NCBI GenBank assembly: GCA_045039925.1
Contig: CP108400.1
Span: 992,001 to 1,056,000, forward strand
Direction: 5' to 3'
From: Yinghuangia sp045039925
GTDB taxonomy: Bacteria > Actinomycetota > Actinomycetes > Streptomycetales > Streptomycetaceae
DNA length: 64,000 nucleotides
Made by a program: the position numbers and the translations under genes. Positions 1 to 8,359 of the stretch are shown piece after piece. The notes below the pieces were generated by a model. The model was not told where the DNA came from and made no database searches. It saw nothing but the letters and a program-made list of their open reading frames with translations. The stretch's first letter is position 1. Each line of letters opens with the position of its first letter.

Positions 1-483
1 CAGCGCGGCCTCGCGGACCGCGTCGAGGGAGACGCCCTGGGCGACGATCGTCTTCGCCGCGACGGCGTCCGCCTCGGTCAGCAGGCCGAGGGCGACGTGC
101 TCCGGCTGGATGCGCTCGTTGCCCGCGGCCTGCGCCGCGTTCTGCGAGGCGACGACCACGTTGCGGGCGCGCGGGGTGAAGCGGCTGAAGCCCTGGCTCA
201 TGTCGAGGTCGGGCTTGTCGGCGTCGTCCGCCTTGGGGACGAACCGCTTCTGCGCCGCCTGCTTGCTCACGCCCATGCTGCGGCCGATGTCCGTCCAGGA
301 GGCGCCCGAGCGCCGGGCCTGGTCGACGAAGTGGCCGATCAGGTGGTCGGCGATCTCGCCGAGGTGGTCGGCCGCGATCATCGCGTTCGCCAGCTGCTCG
401 AGGGCGTCGTCGTTGGTCTTCTTGATGGCGTCGATCAGGTCGTCGAGCCGTACTTGCGTAGTGGTGGTCCGTGGCTTCTCCAT
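1..483 (-). CDS. Clp N-terminal domain protein with helix-turn-helix (3' end outside window)
   Basis: The 161 residues in view begin at ATG 483 and run off the left edge. Residues 60-81 form a helix-turn-helix-like segment (SWTDIGRSMGVSKQAAQ), and from about residue 100 the sequence matches the Clp_N repeat domain found at the N-terminus of ClpA/ClpB/ClpC (FTPRARNVVVASQ, then IQPEHVALGLL). Actinomycetes carry small stand-alone proteins of this type; they lack an ATPase domain and are thought to act as regulators or Clp accessory factors. The start is supported by a promoter whose -10 box lies 6 nt before the ATG, so the mRNA is probably leaderless. Two identical-arm palindromes overlap that promoter, which suggests autoregulation through the HTH. 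The full length and C-terminus are unknown. Confidence 0.85.
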   Translation of the reverse strand, partial: MEKPRTTTTQVRLDDLIDAIKKTNDDALEQLANAMIAADHLGEIADHLIGHFVDQARRSGASWTDIGRSMGVSKQAAQKRFVPKADDADKPDLDMSQGFSRFTPRARNVVVASQNAAQAAGNERIQPEHVALGLLTEADAVAAKTIVAQGVSLDAVREAAL

Positions 484-485
484 GC

Positions 486-531
486 GTCAACACTAGGTTG
501 ACGATCCGCGATTCGTCAACCATCGGTTGAC
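486..531 (-). promoter_or_regulatory. Leaderless promoter with two GTCAAC-N5-GTTGAC operators
   Basis: Reading the minus strand, TTGACG (514-519), an 18-nt spacer and TAGTGT (490-495) form a near-consensus sigma-70 promoter, with ATG 6 nt after the -10 box. Two 17-bp inverted repeats, GTCAAC-N5-GTTGAC at 486-502 and 515-531, cover the -10 side and the -35 box, centred 29 bp apart. A repressor bound to both would occlude the promoter. The HTH in the downstream Clp-N protein is the obvious candidate, but that is inference. Confidence 0.7.
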
Positions 532-662
532 GATCATCGCCCGCATGTCGGCATCTGCACCCCGACCTGCCTTGACCCTTCGCGCACATCGCTGTTCTCT
601 GCTGAGGCGGCGTCAGCGGGCCGACCCGGACCGGACTTTCGGCATTCCGAAAGGCGCCGCCG

Positions 663-690
663 CACGATCCGCACGACACGATCCGCACGA
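663..690 (+). repeat. 14-bp perfect tandem duplication before the ribosome binding site
   Basis: CACGATCCGCACGA occurs twice back to back (663-676 and 677-690) and abuts the GGAGG ribosome binding site of the acyl-CoA ligase. It lies in the 5' leader or promoter of that gene. Its core resembles repeats upstream of the lipoprotein at 22330 and the RpiB-like gene at 40277. Confidence 0.85.
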
Positions 691-699
691 GGAGGCTCG

Positions 700-2358
700 G
701 TGGGCATCGGGATGCTGCTCGACATGGCCGGTTCGGCCCACCCGGACCGGGTGGCCGTCGGCTCGCTCCGCGAGGACGGCCCCGTCCCGCTGACCTACGC
801 CGACCTGGCCCGCGTCGCGGCCGGCGGCGCGGAGGTGCTGCACGACGCGAAGGCCCGGCATGTCGTGCACGTCGGCGTGAACGGTCCGCTGTTCCCCGCA
901 CTCCTGTTCGCCTCCGCACACGCCGGACTGCCGATCACCCCGCTCAACTACCGCCTATCCCCCGCCCAGCTCACGGACCTCGTCGGCGACCTCGACGGAG
1001 CCGTGGTCGTCGCGGACGCCGCGTACCTGGACGCGCTCTCCGGCTGCCCGGCGCCCGTCGTCGCCGGGCAGGAGTGGATGGCCGCCGCGGCCACTGCCGG
1101 GGCAGGCCGCACCAGTCCCTCGCGCGAGGACGACGACGCACCCGCCGTCGTCCTGTTCACCTCCGGCACCACCTCGCGCCCGAAAGGCGTCGTGCTGCGG
1201 CACAGCCACCTCGTCGGGTACGTCCTGCAGACCGTCGACTTCGCCGCCGCCGACGAGAGCGACGCGATCCTGGTCAGCGTCCCGCCGTACCACATCGCCG
1301 GGATCGGCAGCGTGCTCAGCAACGTCTACGCCGGGCGGCGCATGGTCCATCTGCCCGACTTCGACGCGGCCCGGTGGCTGGACCTCGTACGCTCCGAAGC
1401 CGTCACACAGGCGATGCTCGTGCCCACGATGCTGTCCCGGATCGTGGACCACCTCGACGACTGCGCCGACGGCCGCGACGCCGGGGCGCCGAGCCTGCGG
1501 TCCGTCGCGTACGGCGGCGCGCGCATGCCCGAGACCGTCCTCGCCCGCGCGCTCGCGGCGTTCCCCGACGCCGGGTTCACCAACGCCTACGGCCTCACCG
1601 AGACGAGCTCGACGATCGCCGTCCTCGGTCCCGAGGACCACCGCGCCGCCCTCGCCGCCACCGACCCCGCGGTCCGCGCACGGCTGGGCTCCGCCGGGCG
1701 GTTCGTGCCGGGCGTCGAGGGCCAGGTCCGCGGCGGCGAACTGTGGGTGCGCGGCCCGCAGGTGTCCGGCGAATACCTCGGCAGCGGCTCGACCCTGGAC
1801 GAGTTCGGCTGGTTCCCGACGCGCGACCGCGCCCGCATCGACGCCGAGGGCTACCTGTTCATCGAGGGCCGCGCCGACGACACCATCATCCGCGGCGGCG
1901 AGAACATCGCCCCGGCCGAGATCGAGGACGTCCTGATCCACCACCCGGCGGTGCGCGAAGTCGCCGTCGTGGGCACGCCGGACGAACAGTGGGGGCAGCG
2001 CATCACCGCCGCCGTGGTGCCGGCCGTCGCCGGAACCGCCGCCGGGACCACCACCGGGACCGCTGCCGCGGACAGTGAACTGGCAGAGGAACTACGGTCG
2101 TTCGTACGCGCACGCCTGCGCGGCTCCCGCACCCCCGACGAGGTCGTCTTCCGCGAAGCGCTGCCCTACACCGCGACCGGCAAGCTCCTGCGCCGCCAAC
2201 TCGCGGCCGAACTCACCGGCGGCCCCGTTGGCGAACCTGACCGCGAACCCGGCGGCGCACCCGATGCCGAGCCCGACGGCGAACTCACCCAACCCGCCGC
2301 GGAGTCCGCCTCGCTGCCCGATGTCGCGGCGCCCAACACGGCGGCTACGACGCCGTAG
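700..2358 (+). CDS. AMP-dependent acyl-CoA synthetase/ligase (AMP-binding family)
   Basis: A 552-residue ANL-superfamily enzyme that would activate a carboxylic acid with ATP to an acyl-adenylate and transfer it to CoA. The P-loop FTSGTTSRPKG is near residues 151-161, the A5 motif GLTETSS near 297, the hinge region GRADDTIIRGGENIAPAEIE near 389-408, and the catalytic lysine motif TATGKLLRR near 490. GTG 700 is preferred because GAGGAGG ends 4 nt upstream; the ATG at 712 would be too far from it. The last roughly 45 residues are a Pro/Glu/Ala-rich tail beyond the usual end of the family. The 3' end overlaps the convergent response regulator by 14 bp. The substrate cannot be read from the sequence. 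Confidence 0.9.
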   Translation: MGIGMLLDMAGSAHPDRVAVGSLREDGPVPLTYADLARVAAGGAEVLHDAKARHVVHVGVNGPLFPALLFASAHAGLPITPLNYRLSPAQLTDLVGDLDGAVVVADAAYLDALSGCPAPVVAGQEWMAAAATAGAGRTSPSREDDDAPAVVLFTSGTTSRPKGVVLRHSHLVGYVLQTVDFAAADESDAILVSVPPYHIAGIGSVLSNVYAGRRMVHLPDFDAARWLDLVRSEAVTQAMLVPTMLSRIVDHLDDCADGRDAGAPSLRSVAYGGARMPETVLARALAAFPDAGFTNAYGLTETSSTIAVLGPEDHRAALAATDPAVRARLGSAGRFVPGVEGQVRGGELWVRGPQVSGEYLGSGSTLDEFGWFPTRDRARIDAEGYLFIEGRADDTIIRGGENIAPAEIEDVLIHHPAVREVAVVGTPDEQWGQRITAAVVPAVAGTAAGTTTGTAAADSELAEELRSFVRARLRGSRTPDEVVFREALPYTATGKLLRRQLAAELTGGPVGEPDREPGGAPDAEPDGELTQPAAESASLPDVAAPNTAATTP

Positions 2359-3007
2359 GCCGCAGCCACGCCAGCACCGCCAGCACGCGGCGGTGGTCGT
2401 CGGCCGACGGCGGCAGGTCGAGCTTGTCGAAGATCGACGAGATGTGCTTCTCGATCGTGCCCGCGCTCAGCTGGAGGATGCGGCAGATCGCGACGTTGCG
2501 CCGCCCCTCGGCCATCAACCCGAGCACCTCCTGCTCGCGCGGTGTCAGCGCGTCGAGCGGGTTGCGCCGCCGCTGACGGGTGAACAGCGCGGACACCACC
2601 TCGCTGTCGAGCACCGTGCCGCCGGACGCGACGCGCGCGAGTGCGTCGGACAGTTCGGTCAGCTTCGACACGCGGTCCTTGAGCAGGTAGCCGACCCCGC
2701 CACCGCCCGCGTCGGCGGTGGCCAACAGGTCGGCGGCGTACGACTCCTCGACGTACTGCGACAGCACCAGGATGCCCGTCGCCGGGACCTCCGCACGGAT
2801 GCGCAGCGCCGCGCGCAGCCCCTCGTCGGTGAACGTCGGCGGCATGCGTACGTCGACCACCGCGACGTCGGGCCGGTGCTCCGTGACCGCGTCGACCAGG
2901 GACACGCCGTCCCCGACCGCCGCGACGACCTCGGCCCCGGCCTCGTCGAGGAGCCGGATCAGCCCCTCCCGCAGCAGAACCGAGTCCTCCGCCAGCACGA
3001 CCCGCAT
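2345..3007 (-). CDS. LuxR/NarL-family response regulator
   Basis: A 220-residue response regulator with an N-terminal receiver domain (acidic D7/D8, phosphoacceptor D52 in VVDVRMP, conserved Lys in YLLKDR) and a C-terminal LuxR-type helix-turn-helix beginning LTPREQEVLGLMAEG near residue 152. It follows the histidine kinase by 21 bp on the same strand and is presumably phosphorylated by it. ATG 3007 has a GGAGG a few bases upstream. Targets are unknown; such pairs often control neighbouring or membrane-stress genes. Confidence 0.93.
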   Translation of the reverse strand: MRVVLAEDSVLLREGLIRLLDEAGAEVVAAVGDGVSLVDAVTEHRPDVAVVDVRMPPTFTDEGLRAALRIRAEVPATGILVLSQYVEESYAADLLATADAGGGGVGYLLKDRVSKLTELSDALARVASGGTVLDSEVVSALFTRQRRRNPLDALTPREQEVLGLMAEGRRNVAICRILQLSAGTIEKHISSIFDKLDLPPSADDHRRVLAVLAWLRPTAS

Positions 3008-3028
3008 GCAGTTCCTCCGTCGCGCGCG

Positions 3029-4390
3029 CTAACCCCGCGCCTCGTCCTCGCCCCCGCCGTGGCGGGGGCCTTCGCCCTCGCCCACTCCGCGCAGCGGAAT
3101 GGACGCCGTCAAGGTCGTCGGCCCGCCGGCCGGGCTCACCAGGTCCATCGTCCCCTCGACCGCCGCGAGCCGGTCGGCCAGCCCCGCGAGACCGTGGCCC
3201 TTCCCGAGGTGCGCGCCGCCGCGCCCGTCGTCGCGAACCTCCGCGCGCAGCACGGTCGCATCCACCGTAACGGTCACCGTGCACGCACTCGCACCCGCGT
3301 GCTTGGCGACGTTGGTCAGCGCCTCGGTGACGACGAAGTACGCGGTGTTCTCCACCACCGGCGCGAACCGCCGCCGCTCGTCGAACCGGGTATCCAGAGT
3401 GACCGGGACGGGGCAGCGGGCCGCCGCCGCGGCGAGGGCGGCCGCGAGACCGCGGTCGGCGAGGACCGGCGGGGCGATGCCGCGTGACAGCGCGCGGATC
3501 TCGCCCAGCGCCTCGTGGGTCTGGGCCAGCATGTCGTCGACGAGCGGGCGGGCCCGGTCCGGGGTGTCCGAGTCGAGGCGGCGGGCCACCGCCTCCAGGT
3601 CCATGGTCAGGCGTACGAGGCGCTGCTGCGGACCGTCGTGCAGGTCGCGTTCGAGCCGGCGCAGCGTCTGGGCCTCGGCGGCGACGGCGCCGCGGCGACC
3701 GGCGTCCAGGGTCTCGGCGCGGGCGCGCAGGGCCTGCTTCTCGTTGGTGAGCAGAGCGCGCGAGAGGCCCACCTGAAGGGCCGTGAAGGCGCGTACGACC
3801 GGCACGGCGGTGGCCACCAGCACGACGCCGACCGCCGTGTTGAAGGCGATGTCGGCCCAGCGCGCCTCGACTCCGAACATGAGGTCGACGAGGCCCTTGG
3901 TGTCGTCGTCGCGCGGGATCGCCCAGGACCAGGCGCCGTAGGTGACTTCGCCGATGCCGCCGACGACCCAGGTCAGGGCGAAGCAGAAGCCGACGATACG
4001 CAGCGGGAAGGCGACGAGGACGTGCAGCACGTCGCGCCACGCCTGGCGGTCGAAGAGCGCGCCGAACCACTGGGCGGGCGTGGTCCCGCGCTTGAGCTTC
4101 GCGTAGTGGTGCGGCGGCAGCGGCCGCCCGGTGAGGCGTTCCACGCGCTTGCGCTCGGCGGCGGCGAAGACGCGGGCGGTGTGCAGGGTCTCGACCATGA
4201 CGGGTAGGCCGAGGAGGAGCGCCGCGCAGCCGACTCCGATGGAGAGGCCGGCCACGATCGTCACGAAGGTGCCGACGGCGAACGGCAATCCGACGAGGAG
4301 GTAGGACAGTTCGCGGTGGAAGCCGGCCCGGCGGGGCTTGGCGGGGGGCGCGGCAGGGCCGGCCACGGCCGATGCAGTCGTCTCGATCAT
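3029..4390 (-). CDS. Two-component sensor histidine kinase (HisKA_3 type)
   Basis: A 453-residue membrane kinase. The N-terminal third has several hydrophobic segments typical of the putative-sensor domain of actinobacterial NarX-like kinases. LERDLHDGPQQR carries the phosphorylated His near residue 249, and the HATPase domain shows EALTNVAKHAG near 356 and the DDGRGG and GHGLAGLADR motifs near the end. The reading frame extends upstream to 4459, but ATG 4390 (MIETTAS) is chosen because GGGAG lies 9 nt before it. It is the first gene of a kinase-regulator operon and diverges from the truncated globin gene. The ligand is unknown. Confidence 0.9.
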   Translation of the reverse strand: MIETTASAVAGPAAPPAKPRRAGFHRELSYLLVGLPFAVGTFVTIVAGLSIGVGCAALLLGLPVMVETLHTARVFAAAERKRVERLTGRPLPPHHYAKLKRGTTPAQWFGALFDRQAWRDVLHVLVAFPLRIVGFCFALTWVVGGIGEVTYGAWSWAIPRDDDTKGLVDLMFGVEARWADIAFNTAVGVVLVATAVPVVRAFTALQVGLSRALLTNEKQALRARAETLDAGRRGAVAAEAQTLRRLERDLHDGPQQRLVRLTMDLEAVARRLDSDTPDRARPLVDDMLAQTHEALGEIRALSRGIAPPVLADRGLAAALAAAAARCPVPVTLDTRFDERRRFAPVVENTAYFVVTEALTNVAKHAGASACTVTVTVDATVLRAEVRDDGRGGAHLGKGHGLAGLADRLAAVEGTMDLVSPAGGPTTLTASIPLRGVGEGEGPRHGGGEDEARG

Positions 4391-4526
4391 GCCTCTACGC
4401 TCCCGCTTCCGCCCCGGCCCCCCCCAGCCGGTACGCCACCAGTGCAGGGTAGGGCACACCCCCAGACCGGACGGATGGCCGGTTTCGCGTCGTTCCCGCG
4501 TAACGTGGCCGTGCCATCATGCCCCG

Positions 4527-4985
4527 ATGGTGACTCTCTTCGAGCACGCCGGGGGCCATGAAGCCCTCCACAGATTCATCGACGTCTTCTACAGCAGCGT
4601 CCTCGTCGACCCGCTGCTCCAGCCCCTGTTCGGGGCGGGCCATCCCGAACACGTAGCGCGGCTCACGGCCTTCGACTCCGAGAGCTTCGGCGGCCCGGAC
4701 GCCTTCTCGCGCGAGATGGGCGGCTTCACGGGGCTGATCGCGGCGCACCGCGGCCTGGCGATCCGCGAGGACCAGCGGCAGCGGTTCGTCGAGCTCTACC
4801 TCGCGGCGGCGGACAAGGCCGGGCTGCCCAACGACCCGGACTTCCGCGAAGCGCTGCGCTCGCACGTCGAGTTCGGGTCGCAGGTCGCGATGCAGAACTC
4901 GCACGCGAAGACCGACGACGAACTGCACCCGCTGCGCGAGGTGCCGCACTGGGACTGGCCCGGCGACCACGCGGACGACGGGTAG
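4527..4985 (+). CDS. Group II truncated hemoglobin (TrHbO-like)
   Basis: A 152-residue globin of the short 2-on-2 fold. The B10 tyrosine is probably Y22 in FYSSV, the proximal histidine H74 in AAHRGLAI, and the C-terminus ends in the tryptophan-containing segment VPHWDW seen in actinobacterial group II globins. It should bind haem and O2 or NO in the cytoplasm, with a role in oxygen or nitric-oxide chemistry. The open frame extends upstream, but the conserved protein begins at ATG 4527 (MVTLFEHAGG). It diverges from the two-component operon, whose kinase could sense a related signal; that link is only positional. Confidence 0.92.
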   Translation: MVTLFEHAGGHEALHRFIDVFYSSVLVDPLLQPLFGAGHPEHVARLTAFDSESFGGPDAFSREMGGFTGLIAAHRGLAIREDQRQRFVELYLAAADKAGLPNDPDFREALRSHVEFGSQVAMQNSHAKTDDELHPLREVPHWDWPGDHADDG

Positions 4986-5031
4986 CAACCTGGCATCCCC
5001 GCAGGCCCGCGGGGCCACTAGGGTGCCAGGC

Positions 5032-5538
5032 ATGACGACGTCCGCTCTGGTCCTCATCGACCTCATGCCGCGCATCCTCGCCCTGCCGGTGGCCCCGCAC
5101 AGCGGCCTCGAGGTCCTCGAGCGCAGCCGCCGCCTCGCCGAGGCGTTCCGTTCCGACGGGCGGCCCGTCGTCCAGGTGCGCGTGGAGCGGCCGGATGTCG
5201 ACGAGCAGCCTCCGGGCAGCGGGTTCGCCGACGCCCTGGTGGCCGACGGCGACATCGTGGTGGTCAAGCGCACCGTCGGCGCCTTCCACAACACGGAGTT
5301 GCACAAGCGCCTGGAGGAACGCGGCGTCGACACCGTGGTGCTCGGCGGCCTGGTGACCACGATGGGCGTCGAGTCCACCGCCCGCGCCGCGAGCGACCAC
5401 GGCTACGACGTCGTGTTCGTCGCCGACGCGATGTCCGGACTGGCCGCCGACGAACACGAGTTCGCCGTCACGCGGGTCTTCCCCCGGTTCGGCAAGGTCG
5501 TGACGTCGGACCACTACATCGCGGCGCGCTCGGTCTGA
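5032..5538 (+). CDS. Isochorismatase-family hydrolase lacking the catalytic cysteine
   Basis: A 168-residue protein of the isochorismatase/nicotinamidase fold. The Asp (D10 in LVLIDLMP) and Lys (K79 in VVKRTVGAF) of the usual Asp-Lys-Cys triad are present, but the cysteine position reads LVTTMGVEST, putting G112 where thiol hydrolases have Cys. True isochorismatases (EntB/PhzD) also have Gly there, so the enzyme may hydrolyse a vinyl ether or other non-amide substrate. A TAGGGT box 7 nt before ATG 5032 suggests a leaderless mRNA; an in-frame GTG at 5023 is less likely. No siderophore or phenazine genes are nearby. Confidence 0.82.
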   Translation: MTTSALVLIDLMPRILALPVAPHSGLEVLERSRRLAEAFRSDGRPVVQVRVERPDVDEQPPGSGFADALVADGDIVVVKRTVGAFHNTELHKRLEERGVDTVVLGGLVTTMGVESTARAASDHGYDVVFVADAMSGLAADEHEFAVTRVFPRFGKVVTSDHYIAARSV

Positions 5539-5598
5539 CACGGGACCGCGGAATTGCGGCCCCGGTCGAACCGCCGGCCGGCGTACCGCCCGATCCGG

Positions 5599-6264
5599 TC
5601 AGTCGGCGGTGAGTGCGGCGGCGAACATGCCCGTCAGCAGGCGGACGAAGTGGTCGTGGCCCGGCGCCAGGTCCACGTCCGGTACGTCCATCTCGTCGAT
5701 CCGGCGCGCCCGGTCGGCGAACGCGGTGGCGTGCATCTGCGCGAGCAGCGCCAGCCGCTCGTCGACGTCCCCGAGCCCGCGGTCGGCAAGGTGGCCGCGC
5801 AGCAGCGCGAACGTCCGGTCGAGGCCGGCCGGGCGGGGGTGGTCGGCCTGCCGGACCTCGGCCAGGTGCGCGACCTGCGGCAGCAGCCGGAGGTACGCGC
5901 GTCCGGGTGCGGTGCGCAGCTCCTCGGCGGCCGACGCGACCAGCAGATCGACCAGTTCGCGCGGGTCGTCCCGCGCCGCGTCGTCGCCGCGCGCGTCCAG
6001 CACGTCGAGCGCGCGCAGCCGGCGCTCTTCCACGATGTCGCGGTGCTGGAGGTGGATGGCCGCCGCCAGTCCGGCGACCGACCCGAAGTGGTAGGCGAGC
6101 GCGGACTTGTTGCGCTGGTCCGCCTCCTCCTGGATGCGGGTGGCCGGGATCCCCAGGCCGTGGCGGGAGATGAGCCGTGCGCCGACGCGCATGAGGGCGT
6201 CCCGGGTTTCCGCCGAGTTGCCGCTCCGGCCGCGGGGCCGCCTGCCGTTCATGTCGTCCGCCAT
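5599..6264 (-). CDS. TetR-family transcriptional regulator
   Basis: About 221 residues with an N-terminal TetR DNA-binding domain (TRDALMRVGARLI, then a recognition segment ending ALAYHFGSVAGL). The frame is open to 6330, but ATG 6264 (MADDMNGRR) is the more natural start; ATG 6252 is also possible. It is convergent with the isochorismatase-like gene and sits 76 bp downstream of the TauD-type dioxygenase on the same strand, so it may be co-transcribed with it or regulate it. The ligand-binding domain does not reveal an effector. Confidence 0.85.
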   Translation of the reverse strand: MADDMNGRRPRGRSGNSAETRDALMRVGARLISRHGLGIPATRIQEEADQRNKSALAYHFGSVAGLAAAIHLQHRDIVEERRLRALDVLDARGDDAARDDPRELVDLLVASAAEELRTAPGRAYLRLLPQVAHLAEVRQADHPRPAGLDRTFALLRGHLADRGLGDVDERLALLAQMHATAFADRARRIDEMDVPDVDLAPGHDHFVRLLTGMFAAALTAD

Positions 6265-6340
6265 GGGTGTAGTCAACCCCGCCCGTGCCGCGGTTCGCGA
6301 CGCGGGCGGGCGGCGTCCCTCCGGAGTCACGGGTGACGGG

Positions 6341-7105
6341 TCACGCGTACATGGTCACCCGGCGCAGGATGCGCTCGGCGTCGCCGTAGTCGTTCACGGC
6401 GTAGTGCATGGTGCAGCGGTTGTCCCACATGGCCGCGTCGCCCGGCTGCCAGGACCAGCGCACGGTGTTCTCCGGCTTCTCGGCATGCGCGAACAGCAGG
6501 TCCAGCAACCCGCGGCTCTCGATGGGCGACAGCCCCGGGATGCGGGCGGTCCAGCCGCGATTGACGAACAGCGCCTTGCGGCCGGTGACCGGATGCGTGG
6601 TCACCATGGGGTGGGTGTGGACGCCGGTCATGGGCGGGCGGCCGTGCTCGGCGGACAGCCCGTCGACGAGGTCCCGGATCGGCCGGGACAGCGTCTCGTA
6701 GGCGAGGTACTGGTTGGACCACAGGGTGTCGCCGCCGCGTTCGGGGCAGACCTTCATCGACAGCAGCGATCCGACCGGCGGGGTCTCGGCGAACGTGACA
6801 TCGGTGTGCCACATGTTGGCGCGGTCCTTGCGCGCGTCGATCTCCAGGATCTCGCCGTTCGGGCCGGCCACGGTCTGGTCGCGGTGGTCGTCCTTGAGCC
6901 CCGGGCTGGTGGCGTGGAGCGTACCGAAGACCGAGCCCAGGGCCATCTGGCGGGCGTCGTCGAGGCGGGCCTGCGGGAAGAAGAGGACCAGGTGCTCGGC
7001 CCACGCCTCGAACAGCGCGGCGGCGGTGGCCTCGTCGATGCGCTCGGGCAGGTTCTCGACGACGGCGCCGAGGGTCTGGGGCAGTCGGGTGATGGTCAGG
7101 CCCAT
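6341..7105 (-). CDS. TauD/TfdA-family Fe(II)/2-oxoglutarate dioxygenase
   Basis: A 254-residue oxygenase with the facial triad H100-x-D102 in MWHTDVTF and distal H234 in MHYAVNDY, and the 2-oxoglutarate-binding R245. Family members hydroxylate taurine, alkyl sulfates, chlorophenoxyacetates and related compounds, releasing sulfite or an aldehyde. ATG 7105 is preferred over 7144 because AGGAAA precedes it at good spacing. A 21-bp palindrome lies upstream and probably binds a regulator. No sulfonate ABC transporter is next to it, so the substrate stays open. Confidence 0.88.
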   Translation of the reverse strand: MGLTITRLPQTLGAVVENLPERIDEATAAALFEAWAEHLVLFFPQARLDDARQMALGSVFGTLHATSPGLKDDHRDQTVAGPNGEILEIDARKDRANMWHTDVTFAETPPVGSLLSMKVCPERGGDTLWSNQYLAYETLSRPIRDLVDGLSAEHGRPPMTGVHTHPMVTTHPVTGRKALFVNRGWTARIPGLSPIESRGLLDLLFAHAEKPENTVRWSWQPGDAAMWDNRCTMHYAVNDYGDAERILRRVTMYA

Positions 7106-7148
7106 GGGTTTCCTGTCGTCCGCGCGGCTCGGGGCATCGGGCATCCCC

Positions 7149-7169
7149 GATTAAGGAATTTCCTTAATC
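7149..7169. promoter_or_regulatory. 21-bp palindrome upstream of the dioxygenase gene
   Basis: GATTAAGGAA, a central T, and TTCCTTAATC form a perfect inverted repeat with 10-bp arms. It is strikingly AT-rich for this genome and lies 44 bp upstream of the dioxygenase start. It is very probably an operator. The binding protein is not obvious; the downstream TetR regulator is one candidate. Confidence 0.7.
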
Positions 7170-7364
7170 AGGGTGTCGAGGGCTGCCGGACAAGTCAACC
7201 CCCGCCCACCGGACGCACCTTCGCGATGCGACGCGGCCGACCGGGGTACGCCTGCCCAACGGTGCCGTTCGGGGAGTGACCGGAAGTCTCGTTCGGCGGC
7301 GGCTGGCGTGAATAGGCCCAAATCCCTCGAATTTCCCGGGCTCCACCTTGGTACGGTCCGCCGC

Positions 7365-8324
7365 ATGTTCTCCCTCGCACAGCCTCCGCTGTTCACCCGT
7401 CTCGACCCCTGCCGACGCATCCTCATCGCCGGTGCGGGCGGTGGATTCGACGTCTACGCGGGCCTGCCGCTCGCCCTCGCACTGTGGGAAGCGGGCAAGG
7501 AAGTCCACCTGGCGAACCTGTCGTTCGTCGGTGTCGACCGGCTGCCGAAGCGGGACATGCTGCGCCCCGGGGTCGCCGCCGTGGTGCCGGACACCGGCGG
7601 CGAGAGCGGCTACTTCCCGGAGCGCTCACTCTCCCGCTGGCTGGAGGAACAGGGGCTGCCCGCCACGGTGTTCGCCTTCCAGATGACCGGGGTACGCCCG
7701 CTCGCGTCGGCCTACCGGACGCTGATATCGCTCCTCGACCTCGACGCCGTCGTGCTCGTGGACGGCGGCACCGACATCCTCATGCGCGGCGACGAATCGG
7801 GCCTGGGCACCCCGGGCGAGGACATGACCAGTCTCGCCGCCGTCGATGTCGTCGACGTCGGCACCAAGTTGGTCCTGTCGCTCGGCTTCGGCATCGACGC
7901 GTACCACGGGGTCTGCCACACCCACGTGCTGGAGAACCTGGCGGCCCTGGAGCGCGACGGCGGGTACCTCGGAGCCCTGTCGATCCCCCGCGAATCCCGC
8001 GAAGGCCGCCTCTACGTCGAGGCGGTCGCGCACGCGGACGCGGAGACCATATCCCGACCCAGCATCGTGCAGGGCTCGGTGGCCGCCGCGGTGCGGGGCG
8101 AGTTCGGCAACGTCGCGCTCGGAAAGCGTACGGCGGGGAGCGAGTTGTTCATCAACCCCCTGATGGCCGTGTACTTCGCGGTCGAACTCGGCGCGCTCGC
8201 CCGGCGCAACCTGTACGTGGACAGGCTGCACCAGACGTACACGATGTGGGACGTGGCCAGGGAGATCGAGGCCTTCCGCGACGAGGTCGACCCGATCCGC
8301 CCGCAACGGCCCTACCCGCACTGA
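7365..8324 (+). CDS. DUF1152-family protein
   Basis: A 319-residue protein beginning MFSLAQPPLFTRL with a nucleotide-binding-like glycine-rich loop (RRILIAGAGGGFDVYAGLPL) near residues 22-41 and an acidic stretch VVLVDGGTDILMRGDE in the middle. This matches actinobacterial DUF1152 proteins, which have no established function. ATG 7365 is supported by TACGGT 7 nt upstream, giving a leaderless transcript. It diverges from the dioxygenase, with the 21-bp palindrome between them, so one regulator could affect both. It converges on the MocR gene. Confidence 0.82.
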   Translation: MFSLAQPPLFTRLDPCRRILIAGAGGGFDVYAGLPLALALWEAGKEVHLANLSFVGVDRLPKRDMLRPGVAAVVPDTGGESGYFPERSLSRWLEEQGLPATVFAFQMTGVRPLASAYRTLISLLDLDAVVLVDGGTDILMRGDESGLGTPGEDMTSLAAVDVVDVGTKLVLSLGFGIDAYHGVCHTHVLENLAALERDGGYLGALSIPRESREGRLYVEAVAHADAETISRPSIVQGSVAAAVRGEFGNVALGKRTAGSELFINPLMAVYFAVELGALARRNLYVDRLHQTYTMWDVAREIEAFRDEVDPIRPQRPYPH

Positions 8325-8359
8325 GACTTGCGGTCGGCCGTCGGCCGCCTCGGGCCGGG

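Noticed and set aside
955..1944. Minus-strand 329-residue frame inside the acyl-CoA ligase gene
   Set aside because: Antisense to a clear AMP-binding enzyme; composition typical of a shadow frame in GC-rich DNA.
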